Shown piece by piece: positions 24,778 to 34,232 of a stretch of DNA of 64,000 bases (position 1 is its first letter; the number at the start of each line of letters is the position of its first letter). The notes below the pieces were generated by a model, which had not been told where the DNA came from, ran no database searches, and saw only the letters and a program-made list of their open reading frames with translations. Source of the stretch: an uncultured Eubacterium sp. GTDB taxonomy: Bacteria; Bacillota; Clostridia; Lachnospirales; CAG-274. The stretch is from positions 1 through 64,000 of the forward strand of contig URXK01000008.1 of assembly GCA_900551755.1 (NCBI GenBank), in the 5' to 3' direction. The position numbers were made by a program, and so were the translations under genes.

Positions 24778-24886
24778 AGATAAATAATTTTTAGTATTTA
24801 TCAATATAATATTAGTGATTGTGCTTTGTAAGCCTACGGGAGCAAAGTCTATTTTAGGGGGATTGATTTCAATCCCCCTTTACTTT
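24778..24886 (+). ncRNA. Candidate small RNA
   Basis: An intergenic stretch between a strong promoter and a strong hairpin, about 105-110 nt. It contains no start codon with a ribosome-binding site. An internal stem CTTTG/CAAAG lies at about 24822-24848 and the 3' end is the GGGGGATTG/CAATCCCCC hairpin. No known RNA family was recognised. Length, promoter and terminator fit an independent trans-acting sRNA; the right end approaches the 3' end of the convergent esterase gene. Confidence 0.5.
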
Positions 24887-24888
24887 TA
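24856..24888 (+). terminator. Hairpin ending the candidate small RNA
   Basis: GGGGGATTG (24857-24865) pairs with CAATCCCCC (24870-24878), followed by TTTACTTTT. The stem is strong, the T-run interrupted. Confidence 0.65.
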
Positions 24889-24903
24889 AAAATATTTCAA
24901 AAT

Positions 24904-26961
24904 TTACAAACTATCATTTTCACTTTTTATATCACTACCAAGAACATACATAAAGTACAAATACTTAGCAGCCTTTTCTCTTGACACTATAGCCTTAGGT
25001 TCAAGAGTAAGACCATTTTCCATTTTACCTCTTTCAACATTTTCACTCCTAATAAGACCAAGGTTATAGGCTTCTTCAACATCGGCCTTATATTTCTTTG
25101 AAATATCCTCCTTATCTGTAATAGTGCCAAAACCAGCAAGAGGATAATATTGAGCTTCCTCACCAACTAAATTAGGGTCATAGTTAGGGTCATCTGGTGA
25201 AACATTAGTGCCATTATAGTCTGTCATATACTTAGGTTTATCTCTAAATTTGTAATAATAAGCATCTAAATTTATTTTAGCCATAAGCTCTCTAGTTAAA
25301 ATACCTTTTCCGTATTTGTTGATGCTCATTGATATATCGTATAGGCTATTTAATGCTTTTACATATTCTTCTGTTGTCATATTTGCTTTTGGATTAAAGT
25401 TACCATTGTTATCCTTACTCATTGCACCTAGCTGAACCATTTTTTCAATTTGGTTTATGTAATAAGCATCTTTTCCCTTAACATCGTTGCAAACTTCTGG
25501 ATATACTTTATCCCAATTTCCTGCTTGAACATCATTTGTCATTGTATTAACTAAGTTAGTAAGTTCACTATAGTTAGAAGAAAGATTTTTTACTTCTTCG
25601 GCTACTATTCTTGCGTACTGTTTAGCAAGAGCTTCTTTAAAATGTGTTGTATCAATTTTATTATCTGGGTGTCCGTTTGCATAGCTACCACTATTAGTTT
25701 TTCCTGGAGTTTCTCCCGCTTCAATACTCATAACCATAGCCATTGCTTGGTCATAACCTACAGATGTAAGGTACTCACAGCTTTTAGTGTTTAAATCTAC
25801 AAGGGGAACATTCATTTCAGAGGCAACTTCTTTCATTACCTTTGGAAATTCTCTGTCTTTAGTAGTAAATGAATTTTTAAATTCACCCTTTTCAAAGTTA
25901 CTAGCTCTTGTCATTGGAGTAACAAGTATAGGTATCATACCTCTTGCTTTAATTGCTGGTATATAGCATTTTTCAAGATATTCCTTATACATTGCTTCTG
26001 TTGAGCCTACGCCAAAACGAGCAGTAGGGTCTGAGGCTGTACCAATATCATTTCCTTTTTTCTCATCATTGTGACCAGATTGTATAAATACATAATCACC
26101 TTGACTACCTGTCATAAGAACATCGTTTAATCTGCCTTCTTGATACATTTGTTTAACAGAACGACCACCCATTGAATAGTTAATTACATTAACTTTGCTG
26201 TTGTCAAAAAGTCTGTCAAAAACTTCACCCCAACCACACATTGGTGCTTCTTCAAATAAATAAGATTTTAAAGTTGAGTCACCTAAAAGATAAACAGAAG
26301 GTTTATCAGATTTGTTGTTTTCAATAGGTGTTATTTTTATTGATTTTAATGTAACCGGTTTGTTTAGCTCCTTAGCCTCTATTTCAATATCAATAAAATC
26401 TCTGCCGTTAGCATAGTCAAAGGACCACACATCACCATTCCACTTAGCAGGGTGGAGGTTAGGAACTTTCTTAGCTGCGTCCCAGTAAGGTGAATTTTCA
26501 AGTCGATATGTTTGCATAGCACTTACGCTTAAAATACCGTTGTTTTCGCCACCGTCAATATTAACTTCAATGTGGTAGCCACCAGCCGGAGCTTTAACTC
26601 TAAATACCATACCACCATAGTTATAGCAAGTAGCTTTATTTAATCCTAGCTTGTTGCCGTTTTTATCAACAGTATTAAACATTGCTATATTTTTTTCTGT
26701 AACAGTAAATCCTTTTTTGCTTTCTTGAATATTTGCAACATTAACTGTTCTTTCTGGCATAGCTGTTGTTTTGTCTACAAAGCCGTAACCTTTGTCGTAG
26801 TCGTAGTAATCGGCTGTAGCTACTTTTTTAGAGCCTTGCATATAGTCTGCTGTGAAATTGTATGTAACAGCTTTAAAGTTAGTGTCTGCTATAGAAATAA
26901 CAGGCATTGAAACACTTATTACAACTGTCATAATAGTTGCTAATATTTTCTTTAATTTCAT
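24904..26961 (-). CDS. Secreted SGNH/GDSL esterase (CE12-like rhamnogalacturonan acetylesterase)
   Basis: A 685-residue exported enzyme. Signal peptide MKLKKILATIMTVVISVSMP ends near IADT. Residues about 30-210 form a beta-rich carbohydrate-binding-like domain (GGMVFRVKAPAGGYHIEV). The catalytic domain follows: VYLLGDSTLKSY (nucleophile Ser), NYSMGGRSVKQM, FIQSGHNDE and DTTHFKEALA (Asp and His of the triad). The C-terminal 200 residues carry degenerate SLH-like segments (FNPKANMTTEEYVKAL, PKAIVSREKAAKYLYF). By family it removes acetyl groups from pectic polysaccharide. It is 15 bp downstream of an AraC regulator, suggesting induction by a plant-derived sugar. Confidence 0.85.
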   Translation of the reverse strand: MKLKKILATIMTVVISVSMPVISIADTNFKAVTYNFTADYMQGSKKVATADYYDYDKGYGFVDKTTAMPERTVNVANIQESKKGFTVTEKNIAMFNTVDKNGNKLGLNKATCYNYGGMVFRVKAPAGGYHIEVNIDGGENNGILSVSAMQTYRLENSPYWDAAKKVPNLHPAKWNGDVWSFDYANGRDFIDIEIEAKELNKPVTLKSIKITPIENNKSDKPSVYLLGDSTLKSYLFEEAPMCGWGEVFDRLFDNSKVNVINYSMGGRSVKQMYQEGRLNDVLMTGSQGDYVFIQSGHNDEKKGNDIGTASDPTARFGVGSTEAMYKEYLEKCYIPAIKARGMIPILVTPMTRASNFEKGEFKNSFTTKDREFPKVMKEVASEMNVPLVDLNTKSCEYLTSVGYDQAMAMVMSIEAGETPGKTNSGSYANGHPDNKIDTTHFKEALAKQYARIVAEEVKNLSSNYSELTNLVNTMTNDVQAGNWDKVYPEVCNDVKGKDAYYINQIEKMVQLGAMSKDNNGNFNPKANMTTEEYVKALNSLYDISMSINKYGKGILTRELMAKINLDAYYYKFRDKPKYMTDYNGTNVSPDDPNYDPNLVGEEAQYYPLAGFGTITDKEDISKKYKADVEEAYNLGLIRSENVERGKMENGLTLEPKAIVSREKAAKYLYFMYVLGSDIKSENDSL

Positions 26962-26976
26962 TGTGAACCTCCTTAT

Positions 26977-27828
26977 TTATATTAATTCTCTATTTTTTCT
27001 ATATTGTAAAGGTGAAATGCCTTTGCACTTTTTGAAAACATCACCAAAATAATTGCTATCATTAAAGCCTGCCTCGTAAGCAATATCTGTAATAGATAGC
27101 TTAGTTTCTAACAAAAGTTCACAAGCCTTTTTTATTCTTAAATTAAGCAAATATTCTTTAAAGCCAAAGCCTGTTACTTCCTTAAACTTTTTAGAAAAAT
27201 ATGTAGTGCTCATATTTACAAAGTTAGCAATTTCGCTTAATGTAATATTTTTGTTGTAGTTATCAACAATGTATTTGGCTGCTGACTGAATATGTTCGTC
27301 TGATTTGTTTAAGGATTGGGAGCTGTTGTAAACGCTAACACCTAAATGGTCGGAAACATTTTTTCTGTATCTTATTATAAATATTAAAAGTTCTTCTAAA
27401 TAACATTCCATAAGTTCGTAAGAAAAATCATCGGGATTTTTATATTCGTTGTAAAGCTGACGCATAATTGAACCAACATATTCTCGGCGTTGCATAGGAA
27501 TTGAAAATACCTTTTGCTTAAAACAATCTTCAATTTCTTTTCGTCCAAACTTCTCGATTAATCTTGAAATATGGTTATCATTAAATCTTATAAAGGCTCT
27601 TTCGTTTTCTTTGTCAGAGCTATAGGTGCTTTTGTGCATAACATTTTTGTCAACAAATACCATATCACCTTTTGAAATATTGTATATTTCACTTTCAATA
27701 AAGAATTTTCTGTTGCCAGCAATGAGATAATATATTTCGTACACTGGGTGAAAATGGGCTGTTTTCATTTCAAAATACTTACCTTGTCTTTCAGTGCCTA
27801 CTTCAATACTTTCATAATGTCTTTTCAT
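26977..27828 (-). CDS. AraC family transcriptional regulator
   Basis: A 283-residue regulator: an N-terminal cupin sensor (HFHPVYEIYYLIAGNRKFFI) and a C-terminal double helix-turn-helix (ITLSEIANFVNMSTTYFSKKFKEVTG, then ITDIAYEAGFNDSNYFGDVFKK and SPLQYRKN). Such regulators activate sugar-utilisation genes when the cupin binds a ligand. It is transcribed with the CE12-like esterase downstream (15-bp gap), so that gene is the likely target. The ligand is not known. Confidence 0.92.
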   Translation of the reverse strand: MKRHYESIEVGTERQGKYFEMKTAHFHPVYEIYYLIAGNRKFFIESEIYNISKGDMVFVDKNVMHKSTYSSDKENERAFIRFNDNHISRLIEKFGRKEIEDCFKQKVFSIPMQRREYVGSIMRQLYNEYKNPDDFSYELMECYLEELLIFIIRYRKNVSDHLGVSVYNSSQSLNKSDEHIQSAAKYIVDNYNKNITLSEIANFVNMSTTYFSKKFKEVTGFGFKEYLLNLRIKKACELLLETKLSITDIAYEAGFNDSNYFGDVFKKCKGISPLQYRKNRELI

Positions 27829-27859
27829 ATTATCACCACCTTAAAAAATCTGTAATTTA

Positions 27860-27888
27860 ATTATAGCACACAAACTATTAAAGGTAAA
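27860..27888 (-). promoter_or_regulatory. Promoter of the AraC-esterase operon
   Basis: On the minus strand: TTTACC (27888-27883), 17-nt spacer, TATAAT (27865-27860). Confidence 0.6.
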
Positions 27889-27952
27889 TACGATTTTCTT
27901 GTGGTATAATTTTACAAATATTTTTGCCTTTATAACTGTTGTTTAAGAGCAT

Positions 27953-27984
27953 CAAAAAAGACTCCCTATTTGGAAGTCTTTTGT
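27953..27984 (-). terminator. Terminator of wecC
   Basis: On the minus strand: AAAGACTTCC (27981-27972), a short loop, GGGAGTCTTTTTT (27966-27954). Confidence 0.8.
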
Positions 27985-27992
27985 TTAATTTA

Positions 27993-29216
27993 TTAAAGTT
28001 TGTAAGTGCCTTCAATATTACAGATATTTCTTGTATCAAGAATTACCTTACCCTTTAACTTGTCCATATTTTCCTTGATTTCGTTGTGACCAACAAGAAG
28101 AACTACAAGGTCAACAGAGTTAAGGAACTCATCTAAGTTGTGCATCTGGTTAGGAACAACATCTTTAGTAATGTAAGGGTCATAAACCTTAACAAGGTTA
28201 CCACATAAATGCTTTTCCATAGATTCAAGCATCTGGAGAGTAGGTGACTCTCTCATATCATCTACATTTTCCTTATAAGTAAGACCGTATAAACCAACTC
28301 TGCTTACATCAGTCATATTGTTTTCTTTCATAATATCGTGTACTCTTTCAAGTACAAATTCAGGCATACCATCGTTAATCTTTCTTGCTGCAAGTATAAT
28401 GTTAGCAAGACCTGGATAGTCACCAACTAAGAACCAAGGGTCAACAGAAATACAGTGACCACCTACACCAGGACCTGGTGATAAAATATTAACTCTTGGG
28501 TGCTTGTTTGCAATACGGATAATTTCGTAAACATCCATATTGTCTGAACGACAAATCTTAGCAAGTTCGTTTGCATAAGCAATGTTAATATCTCTAAATG
28601 TGTTTTCAACAACTTTAGTCATTTCAGCAGTTCTAATGTCAGTTACTACGATTTCGCCCTGACAGAAAGAAGAATAGAGAGCCTTAATCTTTTCACCAAT
28701 TTCCTTGTTATCAGCACCAATAGTTCTGTTGTTGTGTAAAAGTTCGTAAACCATATTACCAGGGATAATTCTCTCTGGAGCGTGAACAAGATTTAAGTCC
28801 TTGCCAATAACAAAGCCGTTTGCCTCAACAATAGGTCTAACATGCTTATCAATAGTACCAGGTGAAATAGTTGATTCAATAACAACTGTAGCACCCTTTG
28901 GACAAACTTCCATAACACTCTTAACAGCAGCTTCAACATATCTAGCATCAACCTTTTTGCTAAAAGCATCATAAGGAGTTGGAACAGATACAATATATAC
29001 ATCTGTTACCTGATATTCTGTTGAAAACTTGATACCAGATTTAACAGCAGCATCAAAAAGCTCGTCAAGACCGTCTTCCTTAAATGTAGTCTTGCCTGCA
29101 TTTAAAGTATCTACAAGTTCCTTGTTGTAGTCAGTACCAACAACTTCAACACCGTGAGATGCCATCATAAGAGCGGTTGGTAAACCAATATATCCTAAAC
29201 CAATTACATTAATCAT
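27993..29216 (-). CDS. wecC: UDP-N-acetyl-D-mannosaminuronate dehydrogenase (WecC-type)
   Basis: A 407-residue nucleotide-sugar 6-dehydrogenase. N-terminal NAD-binding GLGYIGLPTALMMASHG, central catalytic Cys in GPGVGGHCISVDPWFLVGDY, and a C-terminal UDP-binding domain (VGLYGLTYKENVDDMRESPT). The DPWF motif after the catalytic Cys favours the WecC/UDP-ManNAc branch over UDP-glucose dehydrogenase. It would supply uronic acids for wall polymer or capsule. No other polysaccharide genes adjoin it. It has its own promoter and terminator. Confidence 0.85.
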   Translation of the reverse strand: MINVIGLGYIGLPTALMMASHGVEVVGTDYNKELVDTLNAGKTTFKEDGLDELFDAAVKSGIKFSTEYQVTDVYIVSVPTPYDAFSKKVDARYVEAAVKSVMEVCPKGATVVIESTISPGTIDKHVRPIVEANGFVIGKDLNLVHAPERIIPGNMVYELLHNNRTIGADNKEIGEKIKALYSSFCQGEIVVTDIRTAEMTKVVENTFRDINIAYANELAKICRSDNMDVYEIIRIANKHPRVNILSPGPGVGGHCISVDPWFLVGDYPGLANIILAARKINDGMPEFVLERVHDIMKENNMTDVSRVGLYGLTYKENVDDMRESPTLQMLESMEKHLCGNLVKVYDPYITKDVVPNQMHNLDEFLNSVDLVVLLVGHNEIKENMDKLKGKVILDTRNICNIEGTYKL

Positions 29217-29263
29217 AAATAATTACCATAGCCTTTCTGAAATAAAACCATTTTTACTTGTTA

Positions 29264-29292
29264 ATGATAACATTTTGGTATGTAATTGTCAA
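29264..29292 (-). promoter_or_regulatory. Promoter of wecC
   Basis: On the minus strand: TTGACA (29292-29287), 17-nt spacer, TATCAT (29269-29264). Confidence 0.8.
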
Positions 29293-29326
29293 TATTTTTG
29301 GAGAAAAAGGGGTTGTAAAACCTATT

Positions 29327-31450
29327 TTAATCATTTATTTTGACATCTTCAGCCTTTATTGGTACAAATATTTCTTCTTCTTTGCTTTTTTGAAAATCCA
29401 TATACTCTTTTTTAGCAAGTCTATAAAATTCCTTTTGGCTAGACAAAAGCTCTTTAGCACCTCTTTTGTCTACTGGTTTATAGCTACCGTCTGGCTGTTG
29501 TATCTTAGCTTTAAGATTATCTCGTAATGTAATGTCAATTATATCCATTACTTTTTTCTTTAAGTCATCATTTTCTATAGGAAAGGCAACTTCAACTCGT
29601 CTGTCAAGATTTCTGTTCATCCAGTCGGCTGATGCAAGATAAATCTTAGGAATACCATTGTTTTCAAAGTAATAAATTCTGCTATGCTCTAAAAATCTAC
29701 CTACTATACTTCTGACAGTTATATTGTCGCTTACAGTTGGAATACCTGTTTTCAAACAACAAATACCTCTTACAATAAGCTCTATTTTAACACCTGCCAT
29801 ACTGGCTCTATAAAGTGCCTTAATTATGCCTGTGTCAACAAGGGAATTCATTTTAGCAATTATTTTAGCAGGCTTGCCTTCAAGAGCATTTTTTTCTTCT
29901 CTTTCAATGTTTTTCATAAACATTTCTCTAAGGTCAGTAGGTGCTGCTGCAATCTTATTCCAATTAGGATATTTTGAATAACCAGAAAGACAGTTAAATA
30001 TAGCTGACACATCAGAACCAATAGTTTCTTTGCAAGTGAAAAGTCCCATATCAGTGTATAACTTAGCTGTTTTGTCATTGTAGTTGCCAGTACCTAAGTG
30101 ACAGTATCTTACAATGCCGTCTTCTTCTCGTCTAACTACAAGACAAAGTTTGCAATGTGTTTTTAATCCAACAAGACCATAAATAACATGACAGCCTGCT
30201 TTTTCAAGTTTTTTAGCCCAATTTATGTTGTTTTCTTCGTCAAATCTTGCCTTTAATTCTACAAGTACAGTAACCTGTTTGCCATTTTCGGCTGCTTCAA
30301 TTAATGCCTTAATAATAGGTGAATTACTTGAAACTCTGTATAATGTTTGCTTAATAGCAAGTACATTGCTATCTTTAGCTGCAAACTTAACAAAATTTAC
30401 AACAGGGTCAAAGGATTGATATGGGTGGTGCATAAGGACATCTTTTTCCTTAATAACATTAAACATATCTCTATCCTCAAATTCCTTAACAGGTACAGGA
30501 GGCATTGGAATGTTGCAAAGGTCTGGTCTATTAACAATTCCAGCTAAAGAAAACCATACAGTAAGGTCAATAACATCAGGTATCATATAAACCTCGTGTT
30601 CCTTTATCTCTAATTGTTCTGTAAGGAAGTCAAAGGAGTCTTGGCATATATCCTTATCAACTTCAAGTCTTACAGGAGCACCCCATTTTCTTTGCTTAAT
30701 AGAGTCTTCAATTTCTATTAATAAATCGTGACTATCTTCTTCGTCAATTTCAAGGTCAGCATCTCTAGTTACTCTAAAGCAGTATGCTGATAATACTTCG
30801 TTAGCATTAAATAGCTTGTTTATATAAGCTCTCACAATTTCTTCAAGGAATATAAGTTGACACTTGCCGTCTTCTGATGGTAGCTTAACTATTCTAGGTA
30901 CTACTGATGGAACTTGAACAACAGCAAATTTTTCTTCTTTGTGTTCTCCACTTAATTCAACAATAAGGTTAAGACTCTTATTTGCTAAAAGTGGAAATGG
31001 TCGAGAATTATCAATAGCCATAGGTGTCAAAATAGGGTAGAGGGTAGTGTTAAAGTAGGTTTTAACATACTCCTTTTGTTCCTTATTTAAAGAGCCAAAA
31101 GGAAGAAACTCAATATTGTTTTCTTCAAGTAATGGCATAAGTGTTCTGTGTAAACAATTATACTGTCTTTGAACTATTGTATGTACCTTGTCTGATATAG
31201 CCTTAATTTGGTCACTAGCTGTCATACCAGCAGGGTCAGTTTTCTTTGAACCAGAAAATTCTTGAGTAACAAGTCCAGCAACTCTAACCATAAAAAATTC
31301 GTCCATATTAGATGCTGTTATAGCAAGAAAATTAAATCTTTCAAGTAAAGGGTGGCTTTTGTCTAGGGCTTCTTCAAGAACTCTTGTGTTAAATTCTAGC
31401 CAACTTAATTCTCTGTTGTAGTAGTATTCTTTATTGTTTAAATCTATCAT
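29327..31450 (-). CDS. ppk1: Polyphosphate kinase 1
   Basis: A 707-residue enzyme making polyphosphate from ATP. N domain NRELSWLEFNTRVLEEA; head domain; catalytic C domains with LKTHCKLCLVVRREEDG and YCHLGTGNYNDKTAKLYTD (phospho-acceptor His region), and SADWMNRNLDRRVEV near the C terminus. Length is typical. Its ATG overlaps the ppx TAA by one base (TAATG), so the two are translationally coupled: synthesis and degradation enzymes in one operon. Confidence 0.96.
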   Translation of the reverse strand: MIDLNNKEYYYNRELSWLEFNTRVLEEALDKSHPLLERFNFLAITASNMDEFFMVRVAGLVTQEFSGSKKTDPAGMTASDQIKAISDKVHTIVQRQYNCLHRTLMPLLEENNIEFLPFGSLNKEQKEYVKTYFNTTLYPILTPMAIDNSRPFPLLANKSLNLIVELSGEHKEEKFAVVQVPSVVPRIVKLPSEDGKCQLIFLEEIVRAYINKLFNANEVLSAYCFRVTRDADLEIDEEDSHDLLIEIEDSIKQRKWGAPVRLEVDKDICQDSFDFLTEQLEIKEHEVYMIPDVIDLTVWFSLAGIVNRPDLCNIPMPPVPVKEFEDRDMFNVIKEKDVLMHHPYQSFDPVVNFVKFAAKDSNVLAIKQTLYRVSSNSPIIKALIEAAENGKQVTVLVELKARFDEENNINWAKKLEKAGCHVIYGLVGLKTHCKLCLVVRREEDGIVRYCHLGTGNYNDKTAKLYTDMGLFTCKETIGSDVSAIFNCLSGYSKYPNWNKIAAAPTDLREMFMKNIEREEKNALEGKPAKIIAKMNSLVDTGIIKALYRASMAGVKIELIVRGICCLKTGIPTVSDNITVRSIVGRFLEHSRIYYFENNGIPKIYLASADWMNRNLDRRVEVAFPIENDDLKKKVMDIIDITLRDNLKAKIQQPDGSYKPVDKRGAKELLSSQKEFYRLAKKEYMDFQKSKEEEIFVPIKAEDVKIND

Positions 31451-32976
31451 TACATTACACTCCTTTTGTTAAGAACAGCCTTAATACCAAATACATCTTC
31501 AAAAAGTTGCTTGCTCTTTTTAAAAGACCATTTTTCAAGGTCAACATTTTTGTAAGTTGATACAGTTATAATAAGCTGATTATTGCTTAATCTTACATTT
31601 ACATCGTCAAACTTGTTGTTGTGGCTTGAATATACTGCATTAGCCAACTTTAATATACCGCTTAACTTGCAAACCATAACTCTTTCTTCTGTATCCATAC
31701 TTAAAAATACACCGTTATCATCATAAGGCATAACATCATTGTGGTAATATGCTATGGCTGCAATAGCGTGTTTTTCTTCATCATTTATACCTACAATATC
31801 AAGACCTTTTATCATATGGTATGAAATTCTGTCGTGTTCTCTTATATTAACTGTTTTGCCTATATCTTCTAATATGGCTGCAATTTGTAAAAGTAATCTT
31901 TCTCTTTGACCTAAACCGTGATATTTTTTGATTTTATCAAATATTTTAGTGGCAGTGTTAGATACACAGTCAGAGTATTCATTATCATCTCTAAATTTTG
32001 CTTCAATATTTTTGGCTGATATTAAGCTAAATTCTTCGTAAGATTTTGTAATGAGCTTTGCACTTTCAGGGAAAAGCTCTTCATACAATATAGCGTCACC
32101 GGCAGTACATTTAGGTGATATAATGTTTTTGTCGCTTGTAAATTTAACAATTCTTGAATAAATAATAAATGCTGGCAATATGTTTTCAGCTTTTTCAACA
32201 GATATTTCATATTTTTCGGCTATTTCTTCAGGAGTCATATTTTTTATGGATTTATAAGTTTCCATAAAGTTTTCTCTAGTTATAATATTAATTTCGCCCT
32301 TATTCTTTGCGTTACAGAGTTTAGATATAGTTTCAATTTCGTTGCCACTTATAACGAAGTTTTGCAATTTTTCGTTATTAATTGAGGCACTTATAGCATC
32401 TTGAAATGGGTGTAAATATTCTTTTATTATTTGCAAATAATTTGCAGTATTTTCTCTGTAATCTTCAAAAAGTTCTGATATTCTTAAAGCACCAATTTTA
32501 ATATTAGAGCCTGTTACAACCTTACCTTCTTTAAGTACAAATATACTAATATTTCCAGAGCCTAAGTGGGCAATAAGAGTTGACTGCATTTCTTCATTTT
32601 TTAATGATGCAAGAACCATTTTGTTAATGTAAACTTTTTCTTGACTGTCATCAATAACTGTAAGTTTAAGTCCAGTTTTTACCTTAAGCTGGTCAAGTAT
32701 AAAATCCTTATTTTTACTTTCTCTTATAGCTGTAGTAGCTAAGGCAATAATATCCTTTACTCCGTAATCTTTAGCAACAGCCTTGTAGCCATTTATAATA
32801 ACAGCAGCTTTTTCAAGACTTTCAAAAGATATTTTACCACTATGGAATGTATCTCGACCTAATGCAAGGGGGTTAGATATAGATTCAATAACCTTTACAC
32901 CATTTGCTCCCTTTTCGCCTATTTTTAATCTAAGTTCGTTAGAGGCAATTTCTATAACAGCAACACATTTTTTCAT
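31450..32976 (-). CDS. ppx: Ppx/GppA exopolyphosphatase with C-terminal HD-like domain
   Basis: A 508-residue protein. Two actin-like ATPase lobes: VIEIASNELRLKIGE and LIAHLGSGNISIFVLKEGK; a C-terminal helical HD-like domain (about residues 330-508, GLGQRERLLLQIAAILEDIGK). At the position of the usual His-Asp the sequence reads Glu-Asp (LEDIGK), so the metal site may be incomplete. By family it hydrolyses polyphosphate ends and/or pppGpp. ATG 32976 is chosen over 33003 because GGGAGG lies 7-8 nt before it and KKCVAVIEIAS is the normal start. First gene of ppx-ppk. Confidence 0.9.
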   Translation of the reverse strand: MKKCVAVIEIASNELRLKIGEKGANGVKVIESISNPLALGRDTFHSGKISFESLEKAAVIINGYKAVAKDYGVKDIIALATTAIRESKNKDFILDQLKVKTGLKLTVIDDSQEKVYINKMVLASLKNEEMQSTLIAHLGSGNISIFVLKEGKVVTGSNIKIGALRISELFEDYRENTANYLQIIKEYLHPFQDAISASINNEKLQNFVISGNEIETISKLCNAKNKGEINIITRENFMETYKSIKNMTPEEIAEKYEISVEKAENILPAFIIYSRIVKFTSDKNIISPKCTAGDAILYEELFPESAKLITKSYEEFSLISAKNIEAKFRDDNEYSDCVSNTATKIFDKIKKYHGLGQRERLLLQIAAILEDIGKTVNIREHDRISYHMIKGLDIVGINDEEKHAIAAIAYYHNDVMPYDDNGVFLSMDTEERVMVCKLSGILKLANAVYSSHNNKFDDVNVRLSNNQLIITVSTYKNVDLEKWSFKKSKQLFEDVFGIKAVLNKRSVM

Positions 32977-33088
32977 ACAAAAACCTCCCATATTTCCTTT
33001 CATAGTAGATTTTGCTACATTTTAAGGAATTTTTAAAGCACTATATAGTAAAAGAAGCGTAAAATTCTCGTAAATTTGAAAAAAACAT

Positions 33089-33117
33089 TTTACATACAGC
33101 TGATTTTGAGTTACAAT
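33089..33117 (+). promoter_or_regulatory. Promoter of the CorA-like gene
   Basis: TTTACA (33089-33094), 17-nt spacer, TACAAT (33112-33117). Confidence 0.65.
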
Positions 33118-33171
33118 AAAAATGTCGGCAATTATTATGTCGGTGATAACTAAAGCTCGGAGGTGGGATTA

Positions 33172-34098
33172 ATGCTTACAATTCTAAATACACAAGAAGA
33201 AACAACATTAAAGACCGATACAATATCAAAGGGCAGTTGGGTCAATCTTAGTACCCCTACCAATCAAGAGGTCCTTAATGTAGCCCACGAATTACACATA
33301 GACCTTAAGGATATGCGTTCGGCACTTGACTCTGATGAGGTATCCCGACTTGAACGAGAAGACGACTACACTCTTTTGCTTGTAGATATTCCTACAGTTA
33401 TTTTAAAAAATCAAAGGGCTATATATACTACTATACCACTTTCTGTAATATATTCAAAGGAAAATATTGTTACAGTTTGCTTGGAAGATAGCCCTGTTAT
33501 TAAAAAACTTATTAACAACAGAGCTGCTGTATGCACATACAAAAGAACACAGCTTATTTATAAAATTCTTTATAACACAGCTAAACTTTATATGGAATAT
33601 CTTATTAAAATAAATAGTATGCGTTCTTATATTGAAAATAATATATCAACATCTAAAGAAACTCTTACTGAACTTTACGATTTGGAAAAAAGTTTGGTTT
33701 ATTTTAAGACATCTCTTAAAAGTAATGAAATAGTTTTAAATAGACTTTTAAAACAGCCTTCTGTTAAAAGATATACTGAAGATGATGAGCTTCTTGAAGA
33801 TGTGCTTATTGAGTTTAAGCAGGCTATTGAAATGACACAGATTTATTATGAAGTCCTTGACAACACTATTTCTAAGTATTCTGCTCTTATGGACTATGAC
33901 CTGAATAATGCAATGAAGCTCCTTACTTCATTTACCATTGTTCTTGCTATACCAACTGTTATATCTGGTATATTTGGTATGAACCTTATTAATATGCCTT
34001 GGTCAAGTTCTAATGTGGGATTTTGGATAGTTAATGTAATAACCTTTGCTCTGTGCTTTATTTGTATGATACTTTTAAGAAAGAAGAAAATGTTATAA
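33172..34098 (+). CDS. CorA-family magnesium/divalent cation transporter
   Basis: A 308-residue protein: a long soluble N-terminal part rich in helices, then two C-terminal membrane segments (TSFTIVLAIPTVISGIFG and FWIVNVITFALCFICMILL). The family signature GMN sits at the end of the first segment (FGMNLINMPW). A basic tail RKKKML closes it. By family it forms a homopentameric Mg2+ (or Co2+/Ni2+) channel. ATG 33172 follows GGAGG with good spacing; the upstream GTG lies in the ribosome-binding site. Confidence 0.92.
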   Translation: MLTILNTQEETTLKTDTISKGSWVNLSTPTNQEVLNVAHELHIDLKDMRSALDSDEVSRLEREDDYTLLLVDIPTVILKNQRAIYTTIPLSVIYSKENIVTVCLEDSPVIKKLINNRAAVCTYKRTQLIYKILYNTAKLYMEYLIKINSMRSYIENNISTSKETLTELYDLEKSLVYFKTSLKSNEIVLNRLLKQPSVKRYTEDDELLEDVLIEFKQAIEMTQIYYEVLDNTISKYSALMDYDLNNAMKLLTSFTIVLAIPTVISGIFGMNLINMPWSSSNVGFWIVNVITFALCFICMILLRKKKML

Positions 34099-34099
34099 C

Positions 34100-34128
34100 T
34101 TGACAATTAATAGACAATTTGATACAAT
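34100..34128 (+). promoter_or_regulatory. Promoter of the thi operon
   Basis: TTGACA (34100-34105), 17-nt spacer, TACAAT (34123-34128). It starts just after the corA stop. Confidence 0.85.
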
Positions 34129-34151
34129 GTTTATATAGTGATGACTTATGT

Positions 34152-34232
34152 AAGGGTCACACAAAGGGGTGCACCACCACGGGTGCAGGATTGTACAGCC
34201 AAATGTACACTCTCCTTTGTGTACCCTTTTTT
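34152..34232 (+). promoter_or_regulatory. Structured leader with terminator upstream of thiS
   Basis: A three-way junction closed by P1: AAGGGT (34152-34157) with ACCCTT (34223-34228), one bulged C, and ACACAAAGG (34159-34167) with CCTTTGTGT (34214-34222). P2 is TGCACC (34170-34175) with GGTGCA (34182-34187), loop ACCACG. P3 is TGTACA (34192-34197) with TGTACA (34204-34209), loop GCCAAA. P1 runs directly into TTTTTT, so folding would terminate transcription before thiS. TPP-riboswitch motifs (CTGAGA, ACCTGA) are absent. A separate RNA named the thiS motif has been described upstream of thiS in some bacteria; whether this is an instance I could not check. Confidence 0.65.
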
